Numbered from the stretch's first letter, positions 26,855 to 36,890 are shown. The stretch: DNA of 38,239 nucleotides from an uncultured Clostridium sp. (GCF_947072515.1 NZ_CAMTIG010000035.1:1-38239); one strand, 5' to 3'. The notes: generated by a model not told the origin, from the sequence alone. Program-made: numbers and translations.

Positions 26855-28822
26855 TTACTTTAATTTCTCTATAATATCTCTAAGTTCTGCAGCTCTTTCA
26901 AATTGAAGATTTTTAGCTGCTAACATCATTTCATCTGTATATTCTCTAACTAACTTATCTTTTTCTTTTTTCGTTAATTTCTTTTCTTCCTGAATTTCAT
27001 ATTTAGCTTCATCTTCTGAAACTTTAGTTGCCTCTATAACATCTCTAACATCCTTAATTATAGTCTTAGGTATTATTCCATGCTCTTCATTATATTGCAT
27101 TTGAATATCTCGTCTTCTATTAGTCTCTTTTATTGCTCTATCCATAGAACCAGTTATTCTATCTGCATACATTATTACTTTACTATCTGCATTTCTTGCC
27201 GCTCTACCTATTGTCTGTACCATAGATGTTTCTGATCTTAAAAATCCTTCTTTATCTGCATCTAAAATTGCAACTAATGCAACTTCTGGAATATCTAACC
27301 CTTCTCTTAAAAGGTTAATTCCTACTAATACATCATATTCTCCAAGTCTTAAATCTCTTATAATTTTCATTCTTTCTATAGTATCTATCTCTGAATGCAT
27401 ATAGGTAGTTTTAACTCCTAGTTCAATTAGGTACTTAGTCAAATCTTCTGACATCTTTTTAGTTAATGTTGTAATAAGTGTTCTAAATCCTCTTTTTGTA
27501 TTCTTTAATATTTCACTATATAAATCATCAATTTGTCCTGTTACAGGTCTTATTTCTATAGGTGGATCTAAAAGTCCTGTTGGTCTAATTATTTGTTCTG
27601 CTACTACTTTTTCATGTTCTGCTTCATATTTTCCTGGTGTAGCACTTACAAATACTACTTGATTTATTTTCTCTTCAAACTCTTCAAACTTTAAAGGTCT
27701 ATTATCATATGCACAAGGTAATCTAAATCCATATTCAATTAATGAATCCTTTCTTGACTTATCTCCTGCATACATTGCTCTAACTTGCGGTAATGTAACA
27801 TGACTTTCATCTATAAACATTAAATAATCATCTGGGAAATAGTCTATTAGAGTTTTAGGAGATGAACCTGCTGGTCTTCCATCTAAAAGTCTTGAGTAGT
27901 TTTCTATTCCACTACAATATCCCATTTCTCTAATCATTTCTATATCATAATTAGTTCTTTGTCTTAATCTTTGAGCTTCTAAAAGTTTATCTTGAGAATT
28001 TAATTCTACAAGCCTTTTTTCAAGTTCATCTTCAATTTTCCCAATTGATTGTTCAATAACTTCTTGTGATGCAGCAAAGTGGGATGCAGGCATAATATGT
28101 GCATGCTCTCTTTCACCTAATATAGTCCCTGTAAGAACATCAAATTCTCTTATTCTTTCAATTTCATCACCAAAAAATTCAACTCTTATTCCCTTATTAG
28201 ATTGAGATGCAGGAATAATATCTAAAGAATCTCCCCTTACTCTAAATGTTCCTCTTGAGAAGTCTATATCATTTCTCTCATATTGAATCTCTATAAGTTT
28301 TCTTATAACTTCATCTCTTTCTTTTTCCATACCTTTTCTAAGACTTATAGTAAGTTTTTTATATTCATCCGGATTTCCTAATCCATAAATACAAGAAACT
28401 GATGCCACTATAATAACATCTCTTCTCTCAAAAAGGGCTGATGTAGCAGAATGTCTTAATTTATCTATCTCATCATTTATAGATGCATCTTTTTCAATAA
28501 ATGTATCTGTTTGTGGTACATACGCCTCTGGTTGATAATAATCATAATAAGAAACAAAGTACTCTACTATTGCATCTGGAAAAAACTCTTTAAATTCTGC
28601 ACAAAGTTGCGCTGCTAAAGTTTTATTATGTGCTAAAACTAATGCTGGTCTGTTTAACTTTTGAATAATATTTGCCATGGTAAAAGTTTTTCCAGATCCT
28701 GTTACACCTAAAAGGGTTTGATACTTATTTCCGTCATCTATAGAGTGAACTAATTCATCTATGGCTTTGGGTTGATCTCCCATAGGTTTAAAATCAGATT
28801 TTATATTAAAAATTTGCTCCAT
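26855..28822 (-). CDS. uvrB: excinuclease ABC subunit B
   Basis: Helicase-like damage verifier of nucleotide excision repair, 655 residues. Helicase motif I is [15 protein letters not shown] (about 38); the beta-hairpin region [15 protein letters not shown] inserts between DNA strands; motif II-like FIDESH, motif [15 protein letters not shown] and motif [11 protein letters not shown] are present. The last 40 residues form the UVR helix pair ([19 protein letters not shown]) that docks UvrC. It is last in an apparent operon after the protease and PDZ-protein genes (27-base gap) and ends in a terminator. uvrA is transcribed separately. Confidence 0.98.
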   Translation of the reverse strand: MEQIFNIKSDFKPMGDQPKAIDELVHSIDDGNKYQTLLGVTGSGKTFTMANIIQKLNRPALVLAHNKTLAAQLCAEFKEFFPDAIVEYFVSYYDYYQPEAYVPQTDTFIEKDASINDEIDKLRHSATSALFERRDVIIVASVSCIYGLGNPDEYKKLTISLRKGMEKERDEVIRKLIEIQYERNDIDFSRGTFRVRGDSLDIIPASQSNKGIRVEFFGDEIERIREFDVLTGTILGEREHAHIMPASHFAASQEVIEQSIGKIEDELEKRLVELNSQDKLLEAQRLRQRTNYDIEMIREMGYCSGIENYSRLLDGRPAGSSPKTLIDYFPDDYLMFIDESHVTLPQVRAMYAGDKSRKDSLIEYGFRLPCAYDNRPLKFEEFEEKINQVVFVSATPGKYEAEHEKVVAEQIIRPTGLLDPPIEIRPVTGQIDDLYSEILKNTKRGFRTLITTLTKKMSEDLTKYLIELGVKTTYMHSEIDTIERMKIIRDLRLGEYDVLVGINLLREGLDIPEVALVAILDADKEGFLRSETSMVQTIGRAARNADSKVIMYADRITGSMDRAIKETNRRRDIQMQYNEEHGIIPKTIIKDVRDVIEATKVSEDEAKYEIQEEKKLTKKEKDKLVREYTDEMMLAAKNLQFERAAELRDIIEKLK

Positions 28823-28849
28823 TATCTCACCTCTTTATCTATCTTTTCT

Positions 28850-30112
28850 TTATTTCTTCTCTCTTAATATTTCCTGTTTTTCTTTTAATATTTGAGTAAA
28901 ACTATCTTTATTTAATATAGATACTGGAACTACTAATATTCCTAATCCTTTATTTTCACTTTTTTCTATAGTTATATTAATTTCCTTATACTTCTTTATT
29001 ATAGTTAAGTTCACTTCATTTATAATCGAATCTTTCATTCTATAAATTTCTTTTTCTGATTCAACTATTTTTTCATTAATACTTTTAATTATGTCACCAG
29101 CTTTAATTCCAGCTTTATCTGCTATAGAATTAGGGACTACTTCTATTACACATACTCGTCCCGGAAAACTATAAAAGATAGGTTTTCTTCTTCTTTCCAT
29201 ATTTCTTTGAAAATGTAGCATTACTTCATGTAGAGTTGGTACTAATATAACTATTAGTATTTCTCCCCATAATCCAAATCTAGCAACTTCAGAAATTATA
29301 GTAATAATTATGCCATAAATTATTATTATAATTCCTGCTTCTTTTGTTTTTTCTTTTTTATTTTTTGTAAAAGTTATACCTGAATAATTAAAAACTCCAT
29401 AAAAGGTCATCACTACAATTGTGCATGCAGCTATTAGGCTTAGAGTGTCTGACCCTCTTACTATAGGCCACCAATTAGGAACTTTAACATTTAAAATTGT
29501 TGCTGAACTTACTGTGTTAGATTGAATAAAAACCATAATACTTATAGGCAAAAACCAATACCGACTTAACGCATATCCTCCATACACTATTCCTTTTCGT
29601 TTAGAGAAAACTGGAATAGCTCCTTTGCGTCCATCTATAATAACCAAAATTCCTTCTACTATATGTAATACTCCTATAAATGTCATTAATGCAATTATAT
29701 TTATGTTAAATATAGTATTTATAGTTCCTCTATGCAATACATGTGTATAAAATAAACTCGCTCCTCCTAAAATAGCTGCTCCATATGAATAACTCGCTAT
29801 TCTAGGTTTTAATAACATAAATATAATTGAAATTATAAACAATGCTTGTATCCCTGAATTTTCTTTAAATATTATTCCTAAAGCACTTGATATAATGCCT
29901 AAAATAACTCCTGCTATTATTCCTAATGCAAACTGTGATAATGTTAATTCTAGAGGAGAGTTTATACTCTCCCCTGATATTTTCCTTTGCATAATCGAAA
30001 TTCGTCTATTTTTCCAATAAAATACTATCGCAAGAATTACGAATATTCCTAAAAAGAATGGATCTAAAATAACTAATGATAAGGCTTTTAAGGTATAGAT
30101 TAATAAGCCCAC
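28850..30112 (-). CDS. MinJ-like polytopic membrane protein with C-terminal PDZ domain
   Basis: 420 residues. Roughly eight to ten hydrophobic helices fill residues 1-300 (for example 8-28, 60-85, 88-108, 135-155, 190-210, 225-245, 260-290), then a PDZ domain follows from about 318, with the ligand-groove VCVIEVVPNSIADKAGIKAGDIIKSI pattern. In Bacillus the PDZ protein MinJ (YvjD, about 400 residues, same layout) links DivIVA to MinCD and is encoded next to ctpB and near ftsEX and uvrB, as here. The assignment therefore rests on architecture and gene order, not on recognised sequence motifs. It lies 17 bases after the protease gene, so it could alternatively present substrates to that protease. 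Confidence 0.7.
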   Translation of the reverse strand: MGLLIYTLKALSLVILDPFFLGIFVILAIVFYWKNRRISIMQRKISGESINSPLELTLSQFALGIIAGVILGIISSALGIIFKENSGIQALFIISIIFMLLKPRIASYSYGAAILGGASLFYTHVLHRGTINTIFNINIIALMTFIGVLHIVEGILVIIDGRKGAIPVFSKRKGIVYGGYALSRYWFLPISIMVFIQSNTVSSATILNVKVPNWWPIVRGSDTLSLIAACTIVVMTFYGVFNYSGITFTKNKKEKTKEAGIIIIIYGIIITIISEVARFGLWGEILIVILVPTLHEVMLHFQRNMERRRKPIFYSFPGRVCVIEVVPNSIADKAGIKAGDIIKSINEKIVESEKEIYRMKDSIINEVNLTIIKKYKEINITIEKSENKGLGILVVPVSILNKDSFTQILKEKQEILREKK

Positions 30113-30129
30113 ATTATCTTCCTCCTATA

Positions 30130-31350
30130 TTAATTTATTTTTTCTTTCATAGCCTCAATAGCTTTATTTAATTGAGCATCTTTTTCTTTACTATAGGTTG
30201 CATTTACTTCTTTTTCTACTGCCTCAATTTCAATATCTGGAGCTATTCCTTTCTTATGAATATTTTCACCATTAGGAGTATAGTATTTAGATACAGTTAC
30301 CTTCAATGCACTTCCATCTTCAAATTCAACTGGTGCTTGAACTATACCTTTTCCAAAACTATTAGTTCCAACTATCGTAGCTACTTTATAATCTCTCAAT
30401 GCTCCTGTTACAACTTCTGATGCACTTGCACTTCCACCATCAATTAAAACTACTAACGGCATGCCGATAGCTTCTCCCCCTTTAGATACTTCAACTGATT
30501 TCTTATCATATTTATTTATTGTATAAGTTATATCCTTTCCTTTTTCAATAAATTGTGATGCTACCCCAACCGCTTCATGAAGATATCCGCCTGGATTTCC
30601 TCTCAAGTCTAGAATCAATCCTTTCATCCCTTCACTCTTTAAGCTTTTAATATCTTCTTGTAAATCTTTAGTTACGCCTTGATTAAATGATGCAATTTGA
30701 ATGTACCCAATATCACTTCCTAGCATTTCGCTTACTACATCTTCTGTCTCTATTGGTGCTCTCTTTATTTTAAAATTTAATATTTCATCATTTTTCGGTC
30801 TATATATTTCCAATTCTACTTCTTCATTTGCTTTTCCTTTTATTAAAGTACCTGCTTTTTCTATATCTCCTTCAATAGCTTGTCCATCAACTTTTACTAA
30901 TATATCTCCTGCTAAAATCCCATCTTTCTTTGCTGGGGAATTTTCTAAAGGCTTTACTACTTCAATTTGCCCATCTTTAACTCCAATATAAATTCCAATC
31001 CCCACATACTCTCCTGAATTTTGCTCATTATACTTTTTATATTCCTCTTCAGTCATATAGATTGTGTAAGGATCTTTTAATGCATTAGTCATTCCTTTTT
31101 TAGCGCCTTCTAATAAATCTTCATCCGGAACTTCGCCATCAAAATTTGCAAGTATTGCATTTCTAATATCAAATAGCTCACTATATTTAGCTGTGGTATT
31201 TGCCTCTCTCATCGCATTTTTTACTTTTGAATTTATTTCCCCAAAAACAAACCCCTTAGTAGCTGCTTTATTTCCCAAATAAAAACAACTTCCTGCAATA
31301 GCAATCCCAGCTACACCTATCCCTATTCTTTTTACCCATCTCTGTCTCAT
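30130..31350 (-). CDS. ctpA: S41-family C-terminal processing peptidase (CtpA/CtpB type)
   Basis: Secreted or membrane-anchored serine protease, 406 residues. An N-terminal membrane helix (about 9-27) anchors it outside the membrane. A PDZ domain follows (GVKDGQIEVVKPLENSPAKKDGI region, about 122-185). The tail-specific protease core has GYIQIASFN, LDLRGNPGG, the nucleophile Ser in DGGSASASE and the general-base Lys in GTNSFGKG. In Bacillus CtpB cleaves SpoIVFA in the sigma-K checkpoint, a possible role in a sporulating Clostridium. AAGGAAGGG lies before the ATG. It heads an operon with the MinJ-like protein and uvrB, downstream of ftsEX. Confidence 0.93.
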   Translation of the reverse strand: MRQRWVKRIGIGVAGIAIAGSCFYLGNKAATKGFVFGEINSKVKNAMREANTTAKYSELFDIRNAILANFDGEVPDEDLLEGAKKGMTNALKDPYTIYMTEEEYKKYNEQNSGEYVGIGIYIGVKDGQIEVVKPLENSPAKKDGILAGDILVKVDGQAIEGDIEKAGTLIKGKANEEVELEIYRPKNDEILNFKIKRAPIETEDVVSEMLGSDIGYIQIASFNQGVTKDLQEDIKSLKSEGMKGLILDLRGNPGGYLHEAVGVASQFIEKGKDITYTINKYDKKSVEVSKGGEAIGMPLVVLIDGGSASASEVVTGALRDYKVATIVGTNSFGKGIVQAPVEFEDGSALKVTVSKYYTPNGENIHKKGIAPDIEIEAVEKEVNATYSKEKDAQLNKAIEAMKEKIN

Positions 31351-31389
31351 ATACCCTTCCTTTCACATCCATAATTTTACACCTTTTAT

Positions 31390-31426
31390 TTAAAATAAAA
31401 CTCAGTGAGTTATACTCACTGAGTTT
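31390..31426 (-). terminator. ftsEX terminator
   Basis: A 13-bp perfect stem (AAACTCAGTGAGT and complement, 3-base loop) followed on the minus strand by TTTATTTTA. It lies between ftsX and ctpA. Two TATAAT boxes stand just upstream of it (about 31427-31446), so it may also be the 5' stem-loop of a ctpA transcript. Confidence 0.85.
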
Positions 31427-31512
31427 ATTATACATTATAGTTTATTCAAAATCATTTCTTTTATTATATTGTAAAACATAATTTAATTATTAAATAATCA
31501 AATTTTATCCTT

Positions 31513-32403
31513 CTATACAACTAAGAATTTTCTTAATGAGAAGTAACTAGCTCCTCCACCAACTATAGCTCCACCTATGGCAAATTCCCATAATAAGTGT
31601 GTATATGCATAAGTATTACTTACTATATCTACATATAACATTTTAGTTGTTATCCATGAGAAGAATGCTTGGTATGCTCCGCCAACAAACAGCGCCGCTA
31701 TTACAGCTCCTACAATACCGATAATCATTCCTTCAATGATAAATGGCCATCTAATAAACCAATCTGTTGCTCCAACAAACTTCATTATTCCTACTTCTCT
31801 TCTTCTTGAATATACAGTAAGTTTTGTAGTATTCATAATTAAGAATATAGCAACTCCAACCAGTATCAAGAATAAAATTACACCTATAACTCTTGTTACA
31901 TTTACAATCTTAGTTATAGTATTTATCAGATCTTGTTGATTTCCAACCTGATCTACCCCTTGCATATTTTGTACAGCATTAACTACTGTCTGTGCATCTT
32001 CTGGTGTTTTTAATTGCACTGTATATGATGCTGGGAAAGGATTGTTTTGTAGGCTGTATCCTTCAAGTAATCCTTTATTATTTTGTGATGATTTTTGGAA
32101 GTTAACAAATGCTTGATCTTTAGATACATATTGAACATCTTTAACTTGTGGCATGTCTTTTAATTTTATTTCAATATCCCTTTGATCTACTACACCTATA
32201 TCTTGTTGTAAAAATACTTTTAATTCTACTTTTGATTGAACACCGTTTAAAGCTAAACCAACGTTTTTACTTATTAAAACGAATATTCCTAGTACAAAGA
32301 AAGTAATTAATACTGTAATTACCGATGCTAAGCAAATAGTTTTATTTCTTTTTAAGCTTTTAAATGCATCTCCTATAAAATGACCTACCGTATTAATCTT
32401 CAT
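31513..32403 (-). CDS. ftsX: cell division protein FtsX
   Basis: Membrane partner of FtsE, 296 residues. FtsEX uses ATP to switch on extracellular peptidoglycan hydrolases at the septum or side wall. Topology is typical: N-terminal cytoplasmic segment, helix 1 (about 25-47), a large extracellular domain (about 50-165), then helices near 170-190, 215-240 and 262-285. The motifs YSRRREVGIMKFVGATDWFI are characteristic. The true start is the ATG at 32403, 11 bases inside ftsE, because the frame upstream (to 32427) lies within the ftsE coding region and the family starts at MKINTVGHF. The overlap couples translation. Confidence 0.96.
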   Translation of the reverse strand: MKINTVGHFIGDAFKSLKRNKTICLASVITVLITFFVLGIFVLISKNVGLALNGVQSKVELKVFLQQDIGVVDQRDIEIKLKDMPQVKDVQYVSKDQAFVNFQKSSQNNKGLLEGYSLQNNPFPASYTVQLKTPEDAQTVVNAVQNMQGVDQVGNQQDLINTITKIVNVTRVIGVILFLILVGVAIFLIMNTTKLTVYSRRREVGIMKFVGATDWFIRWPFIIEGMIIGIVGAVIAALFVGGAYQAFFSWITTKMLYVDIVSNTYAYTHLLWEFAIGGAIVGGGASYFSLRKFLVV

Positions 32404-33079
32404 CAGTATATCTACCCCTTTCTTCATCTCTCACTATTTCACCTTTTTCAATGGCGATAACTCTTTTTTTCATGTCATTAACTATCTCTTGAGCATGTGT
32501 TGCCATTAATATAGTAGTACCAGCTGAATTAATGTCTTCTAAAAGTTCCATTATTTCACTTGCTGTTTGTGGATCTAGATTTCCTGTAGGTTCATCACAA
32601 ATTAAAACTGCTGGATTATTAACTATCGCTCTAGCTAATGAAACCCTTTGTTGCTCTCCTCCTGATAACTCATTAGGGAACATTTTGTATTTATGTGATA
32701 ATCCAACCAATGATAGTACCATTGGAACCCTTCTTCTTATCTCTTTTGGCGATGATTCAACAACTTTCATTGCGAATGCAACATTTTCATATACGTTTAA
32801 TGTAGGAATTAATCTAAAATCTTGGAATACCATTCCTATTTTTCTTCTGTAATATGGTATTTTTCCCCTTGTAATTTCTGATAAATCTTGTTCTGTAACA
32901 GTTATTGTACCACTTGTAGGATCAACTTCCTTTAATAACATTCTTATAAAAGTTGATTTCCCTGCACCAGATGGACCAACTAAGAATACAAACTCCCCTG
33001 AGTCTATAGTCACGTTAACATCTGAAAGCGCTTTTACATTATTATCATAAATCTTTGATACACTTTTAAATTCAATCAT
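32393..33079 (-). CDS. ftsE: cell division ATP-binding protein FtsE
   Basis: ABC-type ATPase of the FtsEX complex, 228 residues. Walker A is GPSGAGKST (about 36), Q-loop in MVFQDFRLIP, signature LSGGEQQRVSLARA (about 139), Walker B VLICDEPTGNLD and H-loop in MATHAQ. The FRLIPTLNVYENV region is FtsE-typical. A good ribosome site (AAGGAG) precedes the ATG. The leader contains a 5-bp GGGCA/TGCCC hairpin without a T run. ftsX follows with an overlap. Confidence 0.97.
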   Translation of the reverse strand: MIEFKSVSKIYDNNVKALSDVNVTIDSGEFVFLVGPSGAGKSTFIRMLLKEVDPTSGTITVTEQDLSEITRGKIPYYRRKIGMVFQDFRLIPTLNVYENVAFAMKVVESSPKEIRRRVPMVLSLVGLSHKYKMFPNELSGGEQQRVSLARAIVNNPAVLICDEPTGNLDPQTASEIMELLEDINSAGTTILMATHAQEIVNDMKKRVIAIEKGEIVRDEERGRYTDED

Positions 33080-33211
33080 TATTTTACACTCCTTATAGAA
33101 TTGGGCAAAAAACTATATGCCCTTGTCCATTATAAATTTCATTATAACACATAGATTATTCATAATTTTATAAAATTTTATTAAGTTTTTCTTTTTTTCA
33201 GTTTTTTCGAC

Positions 33212-34063
33212 TTATTTTTCATTCACTTTAAAGCCTTCTCCAAAAACTTCATGAACCTCTCCAACCGTTATAAATGCATGTTTATCTATCTCTCTAATAC
33301 GATTTTTTAATTTTATAAACTCACTTCTATCTAATACTGTATAAATGACAAATTTTTCATCATTCGAATATCCGCCGAACCCTTTTAAGCAAGTACAGCC
33401 TCTATCTAATTCTTTAATTATAAATTTACTAATTTCTTCACTTTCATTACTTACTATTATAACTTGCTTACAAACATTTAAGCCTTCAATTAACTTATCT
33501 ATCATTATTCCTAATAAAATAACACTCAGCATAGCATAAAACCCTAGCGTTAATCCAAATACTAATGCTGCTACAAATGTAATTATAAAGTCTACAATAA
33601 GTAGTGATTTTCCTATATCAAGATGCAGATATTTATTCATAAGCTTTGCTATTATATCTGTTCCTCCAGTAGAGGAGTTTGCATTAAAAACTATAGCCAT
33701 TCCAATCGCTGAAATTATAGTTCCAAATACTGTAGCAATAAATAAATCTTGAGTTATTGCAAAAGGATTTAAAAATTTTTCAATTGCCCACATTATTAAA
33801 GATAATAATGTACTTGAGTATATACTTCTTCCTCCAAAATTTCCATCTATAAATAAAAATGCTACTCCAAACAAAACACCATTTACTATGAATGTAATTA
33901 TTCCTATTCCAATTGAAGGTACATATTTATTTATGATAATTGCAAGACCTGTTATTCCACCTGCTGCTAAATCATTTGGTGCAAAGAAATATTCTACTCC
34001 TATTGCTACTAATACTATTCCAATAGTTATTAGTACATAATCTTTTACTAACCCTTTCTTCAT
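33212..34063 (-). CDS. YitT-family membrane protein (copy 1)
   Basis: 283 residues: five or six N-terminal membrane helices (DUF161 region, about 10-200) with the family motif FFAPNDLAAGGITGLA and the mid-domain NANSSTGGTDIIAK, followed by a soluble DUF2179 domain (about 210-280) containing DRGCTCLKGFGGY. A transporter role has been suggested for YitT proteins, but the substrate is unknown. The ATG at 34063 is chosen because AGGAG lies before it; the frame opens 5 codons earlier at 34078, directly at the end of copy 2. Copies 1 and 2 are adjacent and likely co-translated. In Bacillus the YitT paralogue YvjA is also near ftsEX. Confidence 0.88.
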   Translation of the reverse strand: MKKGLVKDYVLITIGIVLVAIGVEYFFAPNDLAAGGITGLAIIINKYVPSIGIGIITFIVNGVLFGVAFLFIDGNFGGRSIYSSTLLSLIMWAIEKFLNPFAITQDLFIATVFGTIISAIGMAIVFNANSSTGGTDIIAKLMNKYLHLDIGKSLLIVDFIITFVAALVFGLTLGFYAMLSVILLGIMIDKLIEGLNVCKQVIIVSNESEEISKFIIKELDRGCTCLKGFGGYSNDEKFVIYTVLDRSEFIKLKNRIREIDKHAFITVGEVHEVFGEGFKVNEK

Positions 34064-34078
34064 AACCTCACTCCTCAT

Positions 34079-34927
34079 TTATCCTTCTATCTTACCAAAC
34101 CCCTTACCTAACACATCATGTGCTTCATTTACTATTATAAAAGCATCCGGTTCATTTTCTTTAATGAATCTTCTAACTTTCATTAATTGTGATCTTTCTA
34201 ATACACAATAAATTACATTTTTCTTTTCGCCTGTATATCCACCTTCCCCATTAAAAATGGTACAGCCTCTATCAACTTCTTTGATTATATATTCTTTTAT
34301 ATAATTTGTTTTATTCGTAAATATTATTACTTGATGACATGTATTATACCCTGAAATTACTTTATCTATTATTATTCCAGTTAATAATACACATATTGCT
34401 GCATATATTGCTTTTTCTATACCAAATGTAATACCACTAAATACTACAACTAAAATATCTACCATTTGCATTCCTTTTCCCATATTTATATGAAAAAACT
34501 TATTTAAAATTTTTGCAATTATATCAGTCCCACCAGTAGAAGCATCTTGTGTAAATACAATTCCAAGACCAATTCCTAAAAGCAAACTTCCTGTAATAGC
34601 TGATAACATCAAATCATTTGTTATTGCCTGCGGTTTAAGAAACGCTTCTGCAAACCAATTTAAAACTGATATTCCCATAGCTGCATATATTGTTTTTCCA
34701 CCAAAATCTTTTCCTATAAAGATAAATGCAACTATAAAAAGAAGAATATTCAATGCTCCCATTACTAATCCTACATTTAATCCTTGGAAATACTCACATA
34801 TAACTACTGCTATTCCTGTAACTCCTCCACCTGTAATCTTATTTGGTATAAAGAAGAACTGAATAGCTATAACTACAAGAAGCATTCCTAGTGTTATAAT
34901 GCCATATTCTTTTATATTTTTCCCCAT
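34079..34927 (-). CDS. YitT-family membrane protein (copy 2)
   Basis: 282 residues and the same layout as its neighbour: FFIPNKITGGGVTGIA near residue 26, five or six membrane helices, FTQDASTGGTDIIAK near 125, and a C-terminal DUF2179 domain with DRGCTIFNGEGGYTG. The two proteins align along their whole length but have clearly diverged, so this is an old tandem duplication. AAGGGG before the ATG is the ribosome site. It follows the transketolase terminator; no strong promoter is seen in the 60-base gap, so readthrough or a weak promoter must drive it. Confidence 0.88.
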   Translation of the reverse strand: MGKNIKEYGIITLGMLLVVIAIQFFFIPNKITGGGVTGIAVVICEYFQGLNVGLVMGALNILLFIVAFIFIGKDFGGKTIYAAMGISVLNWFAEAFLKPQAITNDLMLSAITGSLLLGIGLGIVFTQDASTGGTDIIAKILNKFFHINMGKGMQMVDILVVVFSGITFGIEKAIYAAICVLLTGIIIDKVISGYNTCHQVIIFTNKTNYIKEYIIKEVDRGCTIFNGEGGYTGEKKNVIYCVLERSQLMKVRRFIKENEPDAFIIVNEAHDVLGKGFGKIEG

Positions 34928-34985
34928 CTCTTTTCCCCTTTTAAAATATTGAACTTCCCTTTAAATATTCCCTTTAATTTTCAAC

Positions 34986-35025
34986 TAAAAAAATATAACA
35001 GCATAGTCTCTCTATACTGTTATAT
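34986..35025 (-). terminator. transketolase operon terminator
   Basis: Minus-strand 14-bp stem (ATATAACAG at its base, one G-U), loop of 5, then seven T. Confidence 0.93.
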
Positions 35026-35058
35026 CATAATTTTATACTTTTTTGTTACATTTTATTA

Positions 35059-36000
35059 TTATTTTTTACACTTTAGTGACTTTTTACTCATTTCAACAAT
35101 GTCTTTTGCTGTTAATCCATACTTTTCTAAAAGTTGATTTGGTAATCCACTTTCTCCAAATGTATCTTTAACTCCAACTCTTAAAACTGATACTGGACAG
35201 TTTTCAGTAACAACTTCTGCTACTGCTGAACCTAATCCACCAATTATATTATGTTCTTCTGCTGTAACAATTGCTCCAGTTTCTTTAGCTGCTTTTGTTA
35301 TAAGTTCTACATCTATTGGTTTTATAGTATGAATGTTTACAACTCTTGCATCTATTCCTTCTGCTTTTAATATTTCACTTGCTTCTAATGCAGCATCAAC
35401 CATTATTCCAGTTGCTATTATTGTTAAATCATTACCTTCTTTTAAAGTAACTCCTTTACCAATTTCAAACTTGTATTCTGGTCTATCATTTATTATATTA
35501 ACTGCTGCTCTTCCAAGTCTTACATAACATGGTCCATTCATTTCAGCTATAGCTTTTATAGCTGCATCAGTTTCAACTGCATCTGAAGGATTTATAACTG
35601 TCATTCCTGGAATACTTCTCATTAGTGATATATCTTCAATTGCTTGATGTGATGCTCCATCTTCACCAACTGTTAATCCAGCGTGAGTTGCACATATTTT
35701 TACATTTAATCTTGGGTAACAAATTGAGTTTCTTATTTGTTCAAATGCTCTTCCTGCTGCAAACATAGCAAAAGTACTTACATATGGTATTTTTCCACAT
35801 GTTGAAAGTCCAGCTGCAACAGACATCATGTTTCCTTCTGCAATTCCCATATTAAAGAATCTTTCTGGTGCTACACTTTTAAAATCAGCAGTTTTAGTTG
35901 ATTTTGAAAGGTCTGCATCTAAAACTATAACATTTTTATTAGTACTTGCTAAATCTTTTAAAGCTTTTCCATAAGCTTCTCTAGTTGCCATTTTAGTCAT
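35059..36000 (-). CDS. transketolase, C-terminal subunit
   Basis: 313 residues covering the pyrimidine-binding and C-terminal domains of a two-subunit transketolase. The Glu that activates the thiamine cofactor lies in MGIAEGNM, and ATHAGLTVGEDGASHQ and MTVINPSDAVE are family motifs. With the N-terminal subunit it moves two-carbon units between sugar phosphates in the non-oxidative pentose phosphate pathway. The start is the ATG at 36000, one base inside the TAA of the upstream gene (TAATG) and preceded by GGAGG; the longer frame reaching 36069 lies inside that gene. A split transketolase is usual in clostridia and archaea, so this is not a broken gene. Confidence 0.94.
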   Translation of the reverse strand: MTKMATREAYGKALKDLASTNKNVIVLDADLSKSTKTADFKSVAPERFFNMGIAEGNMMSVAAGLSTCGKIPYVSTFAMFAAGRAFEQIRNSICYPRLNVKICATHAGLTVGEDGASHQAIEDISLMRSIPGMTVINPSDAVETDAAIKAIAEMNGPCYVRLGRAAVNIINDRPEYKFEIGKGVTLKEGNDLTIIATGIMVDAALEASEILKAEGIDARVVNIHTIKPIDVELITKAAKETGAIVTAEEHNIIGGLGSAVAEVVTENCPVSVLRVGVKDTFGESGLPNQLLEKYGLTAKDIVEMSKKSLKCKK

Positions 36001-36824
36001 TATTTTTGCCCTCCAATTTCTGCAATTGCTTGTGCACATTGTTCTTTGCTTGGTGCTGCTCCATGCCATCCAGCTTGGTTTTCCATAAATGAAACACCTT
36101 TACCTTTTATTGTTTTACAAACTATTGCTGTTGGTTTTCCACTACAAGCTTTAGCTTTTTCAATTGCTCCTAATATTTGATCAAAGTCATGTCCATCTAT
36201 AACTAGTACATTCCATCCAAATGCTTCAAATTTAGCATCTATAGGTGCTGGGTTCATAACATCTTCTATTTTTCCGTCTATTTGTAATCCATTAAAATCT
36301 ATAAATATTGTTAAATTATCTAATTTGTATTGAGCACCTGCCATAGCAGCTTCCCATACTTGACCTTCTTCTAATTCTCCATCACCAAGTAAAGCATAAA
36401 CTCTATTTTTTTCTCCGTTTATCTTTGCTCCTAAAGCCATTCCAACTGCTGTTGAAATTCCTTGTCCTAATGACCCTGTTGACATATCAATTCCAGGTAC
36501 ATCATTCATATTTGGATGTCCTTGTAGATTTGAGTTTATTTTTCTTAAAGTCATTAATTCTTTTGGATCAAAAAATCCTCTTCTTGCTAATGCACTATAT
36601 AGAACTGGTGCCGCATGTCCTTTTGAAAGTACAAATCTATCTCTATCCACCATTTTAGGGTTTTTTGGATCTATGTTCATTTCATTGAAGTATAATGCTG
36701 TTACGATATCTGCCGCTGATAATGATCCCCCCGGATGTCCTGATGCTGATTCAGTAAGCATTTCGACAATATCTGTTCTAATAATTTTAGCTGTTTCAAT
36801 AAGCTGTTCTTTATTTTGTTTCAT
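36000..36824 (-). CDS. transketolase, N-terminal subunit
   Basis: 274 residues holding the diphosphate-binding half of transketolase. The thiamine diphosphate motif begins [13 protein letters not shown] and ends with the Asn of IDFNG about 28 residues on. Substrate-site residues lie in [26 protein letters not shown] and GSLGQG. It is encoded just before the C-terminal subunit with a TAATG junction, fitting a 1:1 complex. AGGAGG precedes the ATG. The promoter region upstream has three phased GTATAC-like boxes. Confidence 0.95.
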   Translation of the reverse strand: MKQNKEQLIETAKIIRTDIVEMLTESASGHPGGSLSAADIVTALYFNEMNIDPKNPKMVDRDRFVLSKGHAAPVLYSALARRGFFDPKELMTLRKINSNLQGHPNMNDVPGIDMSTGSLGQGISTAVGMALGAKINGEKNRVYALLGDGELEEGQVWEAAMAGAQYKLDNLTIFIDFNGLQIDGKIEDVMNPAPIDAKFEAFGWNVLVIDGHDFDQILGAIEKAKACSGKPTAIVCKTIKGKGVSFMENQAGWHGAAPSKEQCAQAIAEIGGQK

Positions 36825-36890
36825 TATTATGTCCTCCTAGTTTTAATTTAACTTTTTTATAGATTATTATCTCTATTACATAACACTCTT

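Noticed and set aside
33095..33125. GGGCA/TGCCC hairpin before ftsE as a terminator
   Set aside because: The stem is only 5 bp and is followed by AATTCTATAAGGAG, not a T run.
35059..36824. transketolase as a frameshifted pseudogene
   Set aside because: The two-subunit form with a TAATG junction and its own GGAGG is normal in clostridia and archaea; both halves keep their cofactor motifs.
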